This document shows positions 8,457 to 17,824 of a stretch of DNA of 64,000 bases, piece after piece (positions within the stretch are counted from its first letter, which is position 1; the number at the start of each line of letters is the position of its first letter). The position numbers and the translations under genes are program-made. The notes beneath the pieces were generated by a model that worked only from the letters and a program-made list of their open reading frames with translations, did no database searches and had not been told where the DNA came from. Source of the DNA: a bacterium (GTDB lineage Bacteria > Bacillota > Clostridia > Lachnospirales > Lachnospiraceae); the NCBI GenBank assembly GCA_023663725.1, contig JAMPGX010000009.1, positions 56,584-120,583 on the forward strand, given 5' to 3'.

Positions 8457-10661
8457 ATGGCAGATTGGAGACAGAGCCTGGCGGAAGTAGACGAGGACTA
8501 TCTGGCAGGCATCAGCAATAAGGGAATCGTGAAGAGGGCCTACAAGGATTTGGAATCGGCGGGAGATAAGGCATCCGCAGTTACAGAAGCTATGGACTGG
8601 AGCGCCGCAGAGCTGGAGGTGGCAGTAGGGGGAGAAAAAGTAACTCTCCGCCTGCCTCTGGGAGAGAGCCGTTGCAGCTGCCCGTCCCGCAGCATCTGTC
8701 GGCATGTGATCATGGGCATTGTGCTGGCGCGGCGGGCGGCGCTGAACGCGGGAGGAGAGTCGGGGGATAGCGGCATTGTTGAGGTTGTCAGCAACGAGGA
8801 GAGCAGCGTGCCTGCGGTGGAAGGAGCCGATGACAGTGGCATGGCGAATTCGGGCAGTCTGGCGCAGCAGGTGTGGCAGGAGATCATGGCTTATCCGCGG
8901 AAGCCTCTCCTGCGGGCGCTGGGAAGCAGGGGGCTGCGACGTCTGGTGGAGGCCATGGCAGCGGGAGCGGCACCGGAGCCGGAGCGCGGCACTGTGGTGC
9001 GCGTTGAGCTGCCGGGACAGGCGACAGTGAAGCTCTTATCCCCTCTGGAGTATAGCACCTGCACCTGCCATAAGAAGGAGCTGTGCAGCCACAAGGCGGA
9101 GGCCATCCTCTGGTGTCAGTATCTGGATAAGCAACTGACCGTGGAGCAATTGGAGCAGGAAGCGGAGCAGCAGCCGGAGCTTGACCTGCATGAATTGTCG
9201 GGGGCGGCGGAGCGGGTCAGGGATTGCCTGGAACATCTGCTGGAGACGGGACTGGTGCGGAGCTCAGAAGAGCAGGCCAGAGAGCTGGAGCGTTTGGCGA
9301 TCCTCTGTCACAATGTGGGATTGGCGGGCTGGGAGGGGGACCTCAGAGCTCTGGCGAAGGGCTATGATAACTATCAGCGCAGAGTGGCAGGGCAGAGCGT
9401 GGAGAGACTGGCGGACGAACTGCAAGCGCTGTATCACAGGACAGGACAGCTCATGGAGCTGACAGAGGCGGCCCTGTCCGCCGCAGAGCCGTCCGTGGGG
9501 CATGTGGCTGGCCAGATTCAGGCGCTGGCGGGAGAATTCCGCGCACAATATCTGTCAGTGGGGGACCTGGAACTGACGGGGATTACGATGGAGCATTTTG
9601 TCAGCGACTCCGGTTACGAGGGGGATACCGTATATTTTCTGGACACGGCGGCGGGAAGCTGGTACACCTACACCCATGTCAGGCCTACCTTCTACGAGGG
9701 AAAAAAGCGTTCGGCCTATCAGGAGAAGCCCCAGGCGCCCTGGGGAATCGCCCTGCCCCTTGAGAATCTGGCCCGCATGAGGATACTGCTGCGGGGAGCA
9801 AAATGTGACAGCGGCGGACGGCTCTCCTCCAGCCAGGAGACCAGGGGAGAGATATTGGGTAAAAGCGAGCTGACGGCGGATATCTTAAAGGGCTGGTACT
9901 ACAGGGAGTATGATCGGCTTTTTGACGAACAGATACCCAGGCCGGGCAGAGCCTCCCAAGCGGAGCAGCGCCTGCGTCTGGTCTTCGTGCAGGCGGCAAG
10001 GTTTGAGCAGGGTCAGTTTGATGAGATCGCGCAAAAGCTGGAGCTGCCCATATGGGATGCGCAGGGACGTCAGGTGTCGGTGGAGTTGCCCTATTCCAAG
10101 CGGGAGGAGGGGTCTATCCGGTATCTGGAGCGCTTGAAGCAGCAGGAGGGGCTGCTCTGTTTTCTGGGAAAAATCTATCTGCGAGGCAGCCAGCTCTGCC
10201 TCTATCCGGTGGACCTGCTGGAGCGTGAGGAGCTGGAGCAGATGACTGTCTCCACAGCGGAAAAAGACGACATTGAAAATAATATAAGCTCTGCCGCGGA
10301 TACAGAGTGTGCCAGCGCAGCCTGTCAGGGCTTGCAGAGTTATCTGGAGGAGGTGCGCTGGCTGCTGCAGGATATCTATCAGGCAGGAGACGCTACTGTG
10401 CAGGACGCTACCTTGCAGGCCATGAGAAAGGCGCGGGAGCAGGGTATCACCTATGGTATGACAGCCATGTCAGATTGGCTGTGCAAGTTGGAAGAGCAGC
10501 TAGCTGGGGCGCGACACCGCCTCGACCATCCGTCTGATCAGATCATGAAGCTTTACTGCAGGCTGTGGAAATATGTGAGTCTGTGCCTTAAGCGCACAGC
10601 TTATGATATGGCACGGCTGTCATACTGCGGCGGTTCCTCAGCGGCACCGTCTGACAGTTGA
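8457..10661 (+). CDS. SWIM zinc-finger protein with two CxC...CxH motifs (YehQ-like)
   Basis: A 734-residue protein with two SWIM-type zinc-binding motifs: Cys73-x-Cys75...Cys81-x-His83 (CSCPSRSICRH) and Cys202-x-Cys204...Cys210-x-His212 (CTCHKKELCSH). SWIM domains bind DNA or proteins. The rest is alpha-helical with an acidic stretch between the motifs. ATG 8457 follows a purine-rich GGGGTGAGG; a GTG at 8448 in the same frame overlaps the VWA stop and is an alternative. The gene is E. coli YehQ-like in position and type, somewhat longer. Confidence 0.85.
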   Translation: MADWRQSLAEVDEDYLAGISNKGIVKRAYKDLESAGDKASAVTEAMDWSAAELEVAVGGEKVTLRLPLGESRCSCPSRSICRHVIMGIVLARRAALNAGGESGDSGIVEVVSNEESSVPAVEGADDSGMANSGSLAQQVWQEIMAYPRKPLLRALGSRGLRRLVEAMAAGAAPEPERGTVVRVELPGQATVKLLSPLEYSTCTCHKKELCSHKAEAILWCQYLDKQLTVEQLEQEAEQQPELDLHELSGAAERVRDCLEHLLETGLVRSSEEQARELERLAILCHNVGLAGWEGDLRALAKGYDNYQRRVAGQSVERLADELQALYHRTGQLMELTEAALSAAEPSVGHVAGQIQALAGEFRAQYLSVGDLELTGITMEHFVSDSGYEGDTVYFLDTAAGSWYTYTHVRPTFYEGKKRSAYQEKPQAPWGIALPLENLARMRILLRGAKCDSGGRLSSSQETRGEILGKSELTADILKGWYYREYDRLFDEQIPRPGRASQAEQRLRLVFVQAARFEQGQFDEIAQKLELPIWDAQGRQVSVELPYSKREEGSIRYLERLKQQEGLLCFLGKIYLRGSQLCLYPVDLLEREELEQMTVSTAEKDDIENNISSAADTECASAACQGLQSYLEEVRWLLQDIYQAGDATVQDATLQAMRKAREQGITYGMTAMSDWLCKLEEQLAGARHRLDHPSDQIMKLYCRLWKYVSLCLKRTAYDMARLSYCGGSSAAPSDS

Positions 10662-10740
10662 AGCAGGGTTATGGATGTTGTTGGCAAGAAAAATGAAAAT
10701 GCAGATATAATAGGTGATTGTGAAACTTGGTTACTATGCA

Positions 10741-10904
10741 AGTGTCATTGTGCACATTGTATATTCCAACACAAGCACGCTCTCGCTCCGTTCTCACCGT
10801 AGCGGTACTAAGCTCGTGCCGAATGAATTCGGCAGACCTCGCTAAGTACCGACGGCTCGAAAGGGCATTGCTTATGGAATATACAATATGCACAATTCGG
10901 TACT
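10741..10904. mobile_element. Palindromic MITE-like element, copy 2 (long form)
   Basis: A 164-bp element whose ends match copy 1 in the opposite orientation. Ends share ATTGTGCAYATTGTATATTC as an inverted repeat. The centre holds nested hairpins: GCCGAAT/ATTCGGC around a 2-base loop, enclosed by GGTACT...AGTACC. It sits between the SWIM and DUF4132 genes. As RNA it would form a long branched stem within the operon message. Confidence 0.75.
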
Positions 10905-10959
10905 GGCAATAAAGGGTTTTGCAATTGTCTATGCAGATACAAGAAAAAAGGAGGCAGTT

Positions 10960-13900
10960 ATGTTACGAGCGCAGCATGGACAAGGGAACAAGATGATGGA
11001 AGCTCTGGAGGGGCTGGAGCTGACGGACCGCGAGCTGGAGCTTGCGGAGAAGTATCTGAAGGGGGAGGTAGAGGAGGAAGCTCTGGCAGAGGTAACAGTG
11101 CGGGATATGAGCGGTATCCCACAGAGTAAGGCTCTGGCGGTGACAAAGCTGCTGGGGTCCCTGATGAAGAAAAAGCAATATGAGGAGACGAAGCGGCTGT
11201 TCAATCTGCTGTATGCGCTGGGCTCTCACACCTGTTTCCCGTGTCTGTATCAGGAGTTCCTGATCTTTATGGAGTTGATCAGGAATGTGGAGGCGAGAAA
11301 GTTCCGGATTGAATCATACAAGTGGCTGGCGGTATATGTGCGTTACACTTACAGCACATACGCTATGTGGGACAGATATAACCCCTATTTTCTGTCCGGA
11401 TCTATGTTAAATACGCTGAAAAAACACGCGGACGGTCTTCCGGAAACGGTCCGGCGGGCGCTGCGGGAATATGAGAGCGGTTACATCGGCGAGAGGCTGA
11501 TTCTGCTGACGCTATTGTTCTATATGAACTACGACAGCATCCCGTCTGCGGAGGCTTTTCATAAAGAATACGTTTCGTCCGCGGACGGGAGCGGCGTGCT
11601 GGGAGGAATCCGCAAGCTGTTGGGCGGCAGAGAGCCCTCGGAGGACATCGCATGGATGGGAGAGTATGAGAAGCTGTTGAAGGAGGCAATATGCCAGTCG
11701 GTCCTGCCGGGCGCACCGGGCAGAGTGATCGACATAGCTCTGTTTCTGCTGGCCGGCGGATGTGCCTTTGTCAACTACCGCTTGTCTGAGCGACTGTATG
11801 ATGTGGTAAAATTGTGCTGCATCACCGAACCGAAGCTGATGTTGTCAGCATTTTGCGCGTTGGACGCCCGTGGAGAGATCAGCCGCACGGGAGGGGACTG
11901 GGACGATCTGTTCGAAATCCCCACCGAAGAGCTGCTCAAATGGGTGGTAGAGCAGATGAAATTCGACAGTAGAAGCAGCGCCACGGGTATCAGCGCAGAG
12001 GATGGCGAAAAGATATTGCGGACACAGCTTCGCAAGCACCGCGCCGCTTTTCTGGAGTGCTACCGCAACGCGGAGATTAAGGCCGCCGGCAAGATGGCGC
12101 AGATCATGAAGGAGGAGGATCCTGCGCTGTACCGGGAGGAAGTGCTGCAAAAGGCGGAGGAACAGAAGCAGAAGCTGATCCGCCTTATGAGTACGAAAGG
12201 GGATTTTACCCAAAACACTTTTCCCAAAGAGTGCGTGGATTATCTGGAGGGCGTATCAGATCTTCAGGCCCTCTATGCCGTCAGAGATCAACTGCCCATC
12301 CCCTACTATGGGGCGTATATGTATGGAGGCAGAGGGGTACTGGAAGAGTATGTGCGAACCTATGGGGATGAGGAATTCTATGCCCGCTGTATGGCGGTGA
12401 TGGCATTGCTGGAGGACAGCTATTTCTTTAACGGGTTCAGCGCGCCGCTGTCACAGAAGGAGGAGTTCCAGAAGGAGCTTAGGCATATTTTTCAGGGTTT
12501 GACACGCGCGGGAGTAGGGCTGGCGGATCAGCTTCGGGTGGTAGGCATCATGGTGGACATCTATGAGACGAACAAAAAGGAGGCCATCACTCAGGGCTGT
12601 ATCTCCGTCTTTCAGCAATATCTGGCGCAGCGCACGCAGGAAACCGTATCGGCTCTCTCGGAGGCAGGGGCTTACGGCCGCACCTTCGCGCTGCTGGTGT
12701 ATGGCAGTGAGGCCGATCTGCAGATGATGGAGGAAAACAGGGAGGTCTGCCAGGCGGGGCTGGCTGAGTTCGCCAAGGGCAGGGACGCCTGGCGGGATCA
12801 GATACTCGCCTACAGCCAGGACAGCTCCAAACAGGTCAGGGAGGAGCTGGAGCGGATACTCACAGAGCGCCCCGGCTGGAGGGAGCAGGTGACGGATTTG
12901 CTCTCCTCGAAAAAGGCGCAGGAGCGTGAGCTGGGCATCAGGGTGCTGGCAAAGTGGAATGCGCCTCAGGACCGACAGGCCCTGGAGGAGCTCTATGGGA
13001 GAGAGAAAAGCGCCAAGATACGGACTCTTCTGGATACTGTTCTGGGACATGAGGCCGCGGGAGAGAGTGTGGGAGAAAACAGTGATGGCCAGGGAAATCC
13101 CGCGCTGGCAAGGGACAATCTGGTAAAAAATCTCCACAAGGGCGGTAAAAAGCGTACTCTTGCCTGGGCCTATGAGACGCCATTTTCTCCGGTGCGCACA
13201 AAGGGCGGGGAGCAGGCGACAGAAGAATACCTGCAGGCGCTGCTGCTCTGCTACAGCTCCATGACAAAGCCCGGTGTCAGCAAGGATGCCGCTCTGCTGG
13301 CGCAGGAGTTGGAGCCGCAGGAGTTGGCCGTCTATATGGGGGAGCTTTTTGACAAGTGGATGAGCGCAGGGGCCGAGGCCAAGAAACGCTGGGTGCTGTA
13401 CGCAGCTTCCATTCACGGCGGCAGTGATATCGTGCAGAGACTCCACCGCCAGATTCAGGAATGGCCTCAGAATGCCAGGGGAGCCATCGCCGCGGACGCG
13501 GTGCAGGCGCTGGCCTTAAGTCCCCAGCCCCAGGCGCTGCTGATCGTGGACGGCATCGCCCGCAAATTCAAATTCAAACAGATCAAGACAGCCGCGGGTC
13601 AGGCGTTGGAGTTTGCCGCCAGCCAGCTGGGACTGACAAGAGAGCAGTTGGAGGATAAGATCGTGCCCAGCCTGGGCTTTGACGAACATATGGAGAGGCG
13701 GTTCGACTATGGCAGCCGCAGCTTTACCGTGACCATCACGCCTGCTCTGGAGGTGGAGGTCTTTGATGAGAGCGGCAAAAAGCTGAAAAACATGCCAGCT
13801 CCCGGAGCGAAGGACGACGCGGAGCAGGCGGCCGCCGCCTATGCGGAGTTCAAGGATATGAAAAAACAGATGAAGGCCACCGTCACCAGCCAGAAGCAAC

Positions 13901-14649
13901 GGCTGGAGCTGGCTCTGTCCTCGGAGCGTCTGTGGACGGTATCCGCCTGGCAGGAGCTATTTGTGCGCAATCCCATTATGCATCAGTTTGCCATCGGTCT
14001 GATCTGGGGCGTTTATGAGGACCATAAGCTGACCCGGAGCTTCCGCTATATGGAGGACGGTTCCTTCAACACAGAGGACGAGGAGGAGTATATCCTGCCG
14101 GAGTCACAGACAGGGCAGATCGGCCTGGTGCATCCCATAGAGCTGACGAAAGAGAGCCTGGAGGCATGGCGACAGCAGCTGGAGGACTATGAGATCACCC
14201 AGCCCATTGAGCAGCTGAGCAGAACGGTATACTATATCACGACCGAGGAGCAGGAATCCAAGAGTCTGGAGCGTTTCGGGGGCATGGTCTTAAACGATCT
14301 GTCTCTGGGAGGCAAGCTGACAGCCCTGGGGTGGTATCGGGGGGCTGTGGAGGATGGAGGCTGTTTCGATAACTACTACCGGGAGGACGCCTCCGTGGGA
14401 CTGAGAGCGGAACTGCATTTTTCCGGCAGCTTTGTCGGCAGCGGCAGCATGGGCGGCGAGGAGATCACCGTGTATGACGTGCGCTTTTACGAGGCGGATC
14501 AGGAGGAGAGAGGAGCTTACTTTTTCGGCAAGGACGACGAGCGGTTGGCGCTGAAGGATATTCCGCTGAGATATTTCAGCGAGATTGTCTGGCAGATCAC
14601 GAAGGCGACCGCCTCCAGCAAGGAGCGGATTGAGAATTGGAGGGAGTAG
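10960..14649 (+). CDS. DUF4132 protein (YehI/MolR-like)
   Basis: A 1229-residue cytoplasmic protein, close to the length of E. coli YehI. The long N-terminal part is helical and may be a HEAT-type solenoid. The DUF4132 core is near residues 990-1170, with WQELFVRNPIMHQFAIGLIW and a YILPE segment. ATG 10960 has AAAAAAGGAGG just upstream; the frame stays open back to 10888 inside MITE copy 2, which I reject as start. The family function is unknown; the old name molR came from a molybdate phenotype in E. coli. It completes the yehI/L/M/P/Q set here. Confidence 0.87.
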   Translation: MLRAQHGQGNKMMEALEGLELTDRELELAEKYLKGEVEEEALAEVTVRDMSGIPQSKALAVTKLLGSLMKKKQYEETKRLFNLLYALGSHTCFPCLYQEFLIFMELIRNVEARKFRIESYKWLAVYVRYTYSTYAMWDRYNPYFLSGSMLNTLKKHADGLPETVRRALREYESGYIGERLILLTLLFYMNYDSIPSAEAFHKEYVSSADGSGVLGGIRKLLGGREPSEDIAWMGEYEKLLKEAICQSVLPGAPGRVIDIALFLLAGGCAFVNYRLSERLYDVVKLCCITEPKLMLSAFCALDARGEISRTGGDWDDLFEIPTEELLKWVVEQMKFDSRSSATGISAEDGEKILRTQLRKHRAAFLECYRNAEIKAAGKMAQIMKEEDPALYREEVLQKAEEQKQKLIRLMSTKGDFTQNTFPKECVDYLEGVSDLQALYAVRDQLPIPYYGAYMYGGRGVLEEYVRTYGDEEFYARCMAVMALLEDSYFFNGFSAPLSQKEEFQKELRHIFQGLTRAGVGLADQLRVVGIMVDIYETNKKEAITQGCISVFQQYLAQRTQETVSALSEAGAYGRTFALLVYGSEADLQMMEENREVCQAGLAEFAKGRDAWRDQILAYSQDSSKQVREELERILTERPGWREQVTDLLSSKKAQERELGIRVLAKWNAPQDRQALEELYGREKSAKIRTLLDTVLGHEAAGESVGENSDGQGNPALARDNLVKNLHKGGKKRTLAWAYETPFSPVRTKGGEQATEEYLQALLLCYSSMTKPGVSKDAALLAQELEPQELAVYMGELFDKWMSAGAEAKKRWVLYAASIHGGSDIVQRLHRQIQEWPQNARGAIAADAVQALALSPQPQALLIVDGIARKFKFKQIKTAAGQALEFAASQLGLTREQLEDKIVPSLGFDEHMERRFDYGSRSFTVTITPALEVEVFDESGKKLKNMPAPGAKDDAEQAAAAYAEFKDMKKQMKATVTSQKQRLELALSSERLWTVSAWQELFVRNPIMHQFAIGLIWGVYEDHKLTRSFRYMEDGSFNTEDEEEYILPESQTGQIGLVHPIELTKESLEAWRQQLEDYEITQPIEQLSRTVYYITTEEQESKSLERFGGMVLNDLSLGGKLTALGWYRGAVEDGGCFDNYYREDASVGLRAELHFSGSFVGSGSMGGEEITVYDVRFYEADQEERGAYFFGKDDERLALKDIPLRYFSEIVWQITKATASSKERIENWRE

Positions 14650-14702
14650 AGATAGGTGCAGACAGATACCAGAGTAAGGTTCAAATACGAGGAGGAGACG
14701 GT

Positions 14703-15725
14703 ATGAAAAGGGATTCTACCGATAATCTCCAGCATGAGGTTGTATTTTACCAGGTGGATGAAACGAATATATGTGTAAGTGTTTTTTTTAAGGATGAAAC
14801 ATTCTGGCTGTCACAGAAAGCGATGGCGGAATTGTTTGATTGCACTGCGGATAATATTTCGTTGCATTTAAAAAATATTTATACAGAGGAAGAATTAATG
14901 GAAGAGTCAACTACCGAGTTTTTCTCGGTAGTTCAAAAAGAGGGTAGCAGGGAGGTGACAAGGAATATCCGGTGCTATAATCTGGATGCCATTATCGCTG
15001 TTGGATACCGCGTTAATTCTAGAAAAGCAACTCGCTTTCGCCAGTGGGCGACCAAAACGCTGAGAGAATATATTACTAAGGGTTTTGTTCTCAATGATGA
15101 TATGTTAAAAAATGGCAGACCGTTTGGAAAAGACTATTTTGATGAATTGCTGGAGCGGATTCGTGAAATTCGTGCCAGCGAGCGAAGAGCATATCAGAAG
15201 ATAGCGGATATTTTCGAGCAATGCAGTTATGATTATGACAAGAACAGTGATATCACCAGACAGTTCTACGCTTTTGTGCAGAATAAGCTGCACTATGCAG
15301 TGACCGGAAAGACTGCTGCACAGTTGATCTTCGAGCGAGCGGATGCAGAAAAGCCAGCTATGGGCTTAACTACATGGAAAGATGCACCCAATGGGAAGAT
15401 TTATAAGAAAGACATCGGTGTGGCAAAAAACTATCTGAATGAGAAAGAACTGTCCCGTCTTAACCGTCTGGTAACAATGTTCATTGACTATGCTGAGCTA
15501 ATGGCAGAGGATGGGGTTCTTATGAGCATGCAGGACTGGGTTGAGCAGACAGATACTTTTCTGAAGAATAACCGTCGGAATGTTCTGGGAGGAGGGGGAT
15601 ATATTTCGCACGAGCAGGCCATAGAAAAGGCAAATAGGGAATATGAGACGTTCCGTGTACGACAAGATGAAGAATATGTGTCTGAATTTGATAAACAGAC
15701 TGAAAAATATTTAAGGGGAGAATGA
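14703..15725 (+). CDS. RhuM-family (virulence RhuM) protein
   Basis: A 340-residue protein of the RhuM family: an N-terminal segment VSVFFKDETFWLSQKAMAEL, then SREVTRNIRCYNLDAIIAVGYRV, a typical RhuM signature, and TRFRQWATKTLREYI. RhuM proteins carry a KilA/Bro-like DNA-binding fold in mobile and defence-associated settings; their activity is unclear. The start has GGAGGAG at 14691-14697; 53 bases separate it from DUF4132 and 41 from lacL, so read-through from the Yeh-like operon is likely. Its base composition is more AT-rich than the preceding genes, suggesting separate acquisition. Confidence 0.85.
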   Translation: MKRDSTDNLQHEVVFYQVDETNICVSVFFKDETFWLSQKAMAELFDCTADNISLHLKNIYTEEELMEESTTEFFSVVQKEGSREVTRNIRCYNLDAIIAVGYRVNSRKATRFRQWATKTLREYITKGFVLNDDMLKNGRPFGKDYFDELLERIREIRASERRAYQKIADIFEQCSYDYDKNSDITRQFYAFVQNKLHYAVTGKTAAQLIFERADAEKPAMGLTTWKDAPNGKIYKKDIGVAKNYLNEKELSRLNRLVTMFIDYAELMAEDGVLMSMQDWVEQTDTFLKNNRRNVLGGGGYISHEQAIEKANREYETFRVRQDEEYVSEFDKQTEKYLRGE

Positions 15726-15766
15726 TACAACATAACATTTTGACGATTTGAGAAGGAGGATTGACA

Positions 15767-17824
15767 ATGCAGGCAGATATCAGATGGCTGGATGATCCCC
15801 GGGTGTTTCGGGTGGGACAGGTTCCAGCCCACAGCGATCATAAGTATTATCAAGACAGGGAGAGCATGGCTGCGGAGGACTGTGCGCTGCGGCAGTGCCT
15901 GGACGGAGAATGGCAGTTCTGTTTTTCCGTCAATGCGGGCAGCAGGCCCGTGGATTTTTACAGGGAGAGCTACGACAGGACGGGATGGGACAGTATCCCC
16001 GTCCCCATGCATATCGAGATGGCGGGTTATGACAAGATCCATTATATCAATGTGATGTATCCCTGGGAGGGGAAAATGTTCCGGCGTCCCGCCTGTACGA
16101 TAGAGGGGACATGGCCCGACGGGGAGACGGATACGGCGGAAGGATGCAGAGAGTCCGGCAGCGGAACAGGCGGCGCGGCGGCATGGGCGGGGGACGGCAG
16201 CTTCAGTCAGGCGTCCCACAATCCGGTGGGCTCCTATGTGAAGATATTTGACCTGGAGCCGGCGCTGCAGGGCAAGCCTGTGAGAGTCTGCTTTGAGGGC
16301 GTGGAACAGGCCATGTACCTGTGGCTGAACGGCGAGTTCATCGGCTATGCGGAGGACAGCTTTACCCCCTCGGAGTTTGATCTGACGCCCTACATTCGGG
16401 AGCGGGGCAATGTGCTGGCGGTGGAGGTACATAAGCGCAGCACCGCCAGTTATCTGGAGGATCAGGATTTCTTCCGGTTCTCTGGCATCTTCAGGAGCGT
16501 GTATCTGTACGCTCGGCCCAAGCTGCACGTCGAGGATATGTGGGCCAGGCCCAGACTATATGAGGACAATGCCACCGGCAGCCTGGAGCTGGAGCTGCAG
16601 CTTGACGCGCGCGGAGAGGCGGCGGCTGCCTTGGAGGAGGATGGCGCGACCGCTCTCTGGATCGGCAGAGATGTGCCGGCATTCACCGCCTCCAATATGG
16701 CGGAGCATGCCAAAGGCTCTTACCGCGTGGAGATATCGCTGCAGGATATGACAGGGCAATCGCTCTGGTCGATCACGCTTCCCGCCGCGCGCAGCATACA
16801 CATGGAGGCGCAGCGAGTGGGCGGCGTGACGCCCTGGGACAATCACAACCCCTGCCTCTACCGGCTGCTGTTGACACTGCTGGGGCCGAAGAATGAGATA
16901 TTGGAATTGGTGCCCTATGACATAGGATTCCGTCGGCTTGAGATCGTGGACAGGGTAATTCGTCTCAACGGGAAACGACTTGTGTTTACCGGCGTGAACC
17001 GTCATGAGTGGAGCGCTGTGGGAGGCAGGGTCATCACGGTGCAGGATATGGAGCGGGATATCCAAGTATTTGAGGAGAACCATATCAATGCGGTGCGCAC
17101 CAGCCATTATCCCAATCAGATTCCCTGGTATTACCTGTGCGACCGCCATGGAATCTATATGATCTCCGAGACCAATCTGGAGACTCATGGCTCCTGGCAG
17201 AAGCCGCTGGGGGATGACCCCTCCTGGAATATTCCCGGCAGCTTCCCCGCCTGGCGTGAGGCAGTGCTGGATCGGGCCAGAACGCATTTTGAGACCCTGA
17301 AAAATCATACGGCCATATTGATGTGGTCTCTGGGCAATGAGTCCTACGCGGGGGATAATATAGCTGCCATGCATGAATTTTTCAAGGAAAAAGATCCCGA
17401 CAGACTGGTACACTATGAGGGTGTGGTCCACAATCGGGAATATGAGGACCGGATCTCGGACGTGGAGAGCCAGATGTACACCCCGCCGGAGGGTATTGCC
17501 CAATATCTGTCTGCCAATCCGAAAAAACCCTTTATCCTCTGCGAGTATATGCATGATATGGGCAATTCCCTGGGCGGCATGAAATCTTATATGGATCTGC
17601 TGGATCAGTTTGAGATGTATCAGGGCGGCTTTATCTGGGACTATATAGACCAGGCCATCGAGGTGGAGGATGCGGTGACGGGCAGAAAAGTGCTGCGCTA
17701 CGGCGGAGATTTTGAGGACCGGCCAGCGGACTACGAATTTTCAGGCGACGGTATTATGTTCGCGGACAGAACGCCCAAACCGGCATTACAGGAAGTGAGG
17801 TATTACTATGGGAAATATCAATAA
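15767..17824 (+). CDS. lacL: Beta-galactosidase large subunit (GH2, LacL type)
   Basis: A 685-residue glycoside hydrolase family 2 enzyme: sugar-binding jelly-roll, immunoglobulin-like and TIM-barrel parts in order. The acid/base glutamate is Glu525 in WSLGNES and the nucleophile is Glu593 in LCEYMHDMGNS. It ends right after the barrel, lacking the C-terminal domain, which is the next gene. This is the two-subunit LacLM arrangement of lactobacilli. AAGGAGGA lies 6 bases before ATG 15767; a TTG at 15761 is rejected. It probably hydrolyses lactose or related beta-galactosides in the cytoplasm, since no signal peptide is seen. An insertion rich in Gly, Ala and Glu occurs near residues 110-140. 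Confidence 0.92.
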   Translation: MQADIRWLDDPRVFRVGQVPAHSDHKYYQDRESMAAEDCALRQCLDGEWQFCFSVNAGSRPVDFYRESYDRTGWDSIPVPMHIEMAGYDKIHYINVMYPWEGKMFRRPACTIEGTWPDGETDTAEGCRESGSGTGGAAAWAGDGSFSQASHNPVGSYVKIFDLEPALQGKPVRVCFEGVEQAMYLWLNGEFIGYAEDSFTPSEFDLTPYIRERGNVLAVEVHKRSTASYLEDQDFFRFSGIFRSVYLYARPKLHVEDMWARPRLYEDNATGSLELELQLDARGEAAAALEEDGATALWIGRDVPAFTASNMAEHAKGSYRVEISLQDMTGQSLWSITLPAARSIHMEAQRVGGVTPWDNHNPCLYRLLLTLLGPKNEILELVPYDIGFRRLEIVDRVIRLNGKRLVFTGVNRHEWSAVGGRVITVQDMERDIQVFEENHINAVRTSHYPNQIPWYYLCDRHGIYMISETNLETHGSWQKPLGDDPSWNIPGSFPAWREAVLDRARTHFETLKNHTAILMWSLGNESYAGDNIAAMHEFFKEKDPDRLVHYEGVVHNREYEDRISDVESQMYTPPEGIAQYLSANPKKPFILCEYMHDMGNSLGGMKSYMDLLDQFEMYQGGFIWDYIDQAIEVEDAVTGRKVLRYGGDFEDRPADYEFSGDGIMFADRTPKPALQEVRYYYGKYQ

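Noticed and set aside
10888-10959. N-terminal extension of DUF4132 into MITE copy 2
   Set aside because: Same reason; AAAAAAGGAGG precedes ATG 10960.
12451-13446. Minus-strand 331-codon frame opposite DUF4132
   Set aside because: Antisense shadow with no start signal or domain.
16556-17554. Minus-strand 332-codon frame opposite lacL
   Set aside because: Antisense to conserved active-site regions of the enzyme; not a credible gene.
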